Source: an uncultured Fidelibacterota bacterium
GTDB taxonomy: Bacteria; Marinisomatota; Marinisomatia; Marinisomatales; UBA1611
Assembly (NCBI GenBank): GCA_913043185.1
Contig: CAJWMI010000087.1
Coordinates: 1-5,643, forward strand
Reading direction: 5' to 3'
Length of the DNA: 5,643 bases
Below are positions 5,532-5,643 of this stretch, one piece after another. Numbering within the stretch: the first letter of the stretch is position 1; each line of letters starts with the position of its first letter. A model generated the notes under the pieces. That model saw only the letters and a program-made list of their open reading frames with translations, had not been told where the DNA came from and did no database searches. A program made the translations under genes and the position numbers.

Positions 5532-5643
5532 ATGAAAAAACTACTCCTAGTATTACTATTTATTCCTCTTATTTCTTGTCAAGAAGAATCTAAATTATCT
5601 AATGAAGAGGTGATGGAAGCATTTGAATCTTTTTTTGATCTAA
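5532..5643 (+). CDS. Lipoprotein, N-terminus only (runs off the window)
   Basis: The reading frame from ATG 5532 is open to the edge (37 codons). MKKLLLVLLFIPLISCQEES is a clear lipoprotein signal with lipobox LISC and C16 lipidated, followed by QEES, a glutamine and acidic residues as in Bacteroidota surface-export signals. The mature part begins KLSNEEVMEAFESFFDL, a helix reminiscent of the first helix of SnoaL/NTF2-like proteins, but too short to assign. Only 12 bp separate it from the serine hydrolase stop, with no room for a terminator, so the two probably share an mRNA. Confidence 0.75.
   Translation, partial: MKKLLLVLLFIPLISCQEESKLSNEEVMEAFESFFDL

Overview
The window is composed of two unlike pieces. 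From about 835 to the end the DNA is AT-rich (roughly 30% GC by hand counts on sample lines), and every gene lies on the + strand. Lipoproteins with LISC-type lipoboxes, a DUF6090-like small membrane protein, a long-chain flavodoxin, a BspA/DUF285-type repeat lipoprotein and a TAnnTTTG promoter box all point to Bacteroidota, most likely a marine-type Flavobacteriia. Positions 1 to about 834 differ: about 61% GC over 1-180 and about 45-52% GC over 421-540. Their one recognisable gene, on the - strand, is the C-terminal third of a flavin amine oxidase. Protein-level similarity to two unrelated families runs into the same few bases (829-834) from opposite sides, so this looks like a chimeric join (cloning, amplification or assembly) or, less likely, a real rearrangement.

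Layout: 1-213 is high-GC DNA with no recognised gene. 214-388 holds coding-like pieces in two + frames that may be a broken gene tail facing the amine oxidase. 408-834 (-) is the amine oxidase, missing its N-terminus. An 11-bp direct repeat (787-797 and 824-834) sits on the join. 829-1392 (+) is the C-terminal half of an APH/ACAD10-type phosphotransferase. 1424-2128 is a single-pass membrane protein. 2195-2710 is long-chain flavodoxin FldA. 2766-4253 is a multidomain surface lipoprotein: an InlB-B-like repeat domain, two thrombospondin type 3 calcium-binding repeats, nine copies of a 24-25-residue WDVSNVTxM repeat, and a two-cysteine C-terminal cap. 4293-5519 is a lipoprotein serine hydrolase of the beta-lactamase/EstB (family VIII esterase) type. 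A further lipoprotein begins at 5532 and runs off the end.

The genes from 829 on do not form a known pathway. FldA is an electron carrier often used when iron is short. The last three genes are consecutive lipoproteins, two of which (2766 and 5532) have acidic residues right after the lipidated cysteine, as in Bacteroidota surface-export signals. They may form a cell-envelope cluster, but a shared function is only inference. I see no tRNA, rRNA, CRISPR array, insertion sequence or defence system. The most useful observations are the chimeric join, the three-unit higher-order repeat inside the BspA-like gene, and a promoter box so close to the start codon that the mRNA may be leaderless.
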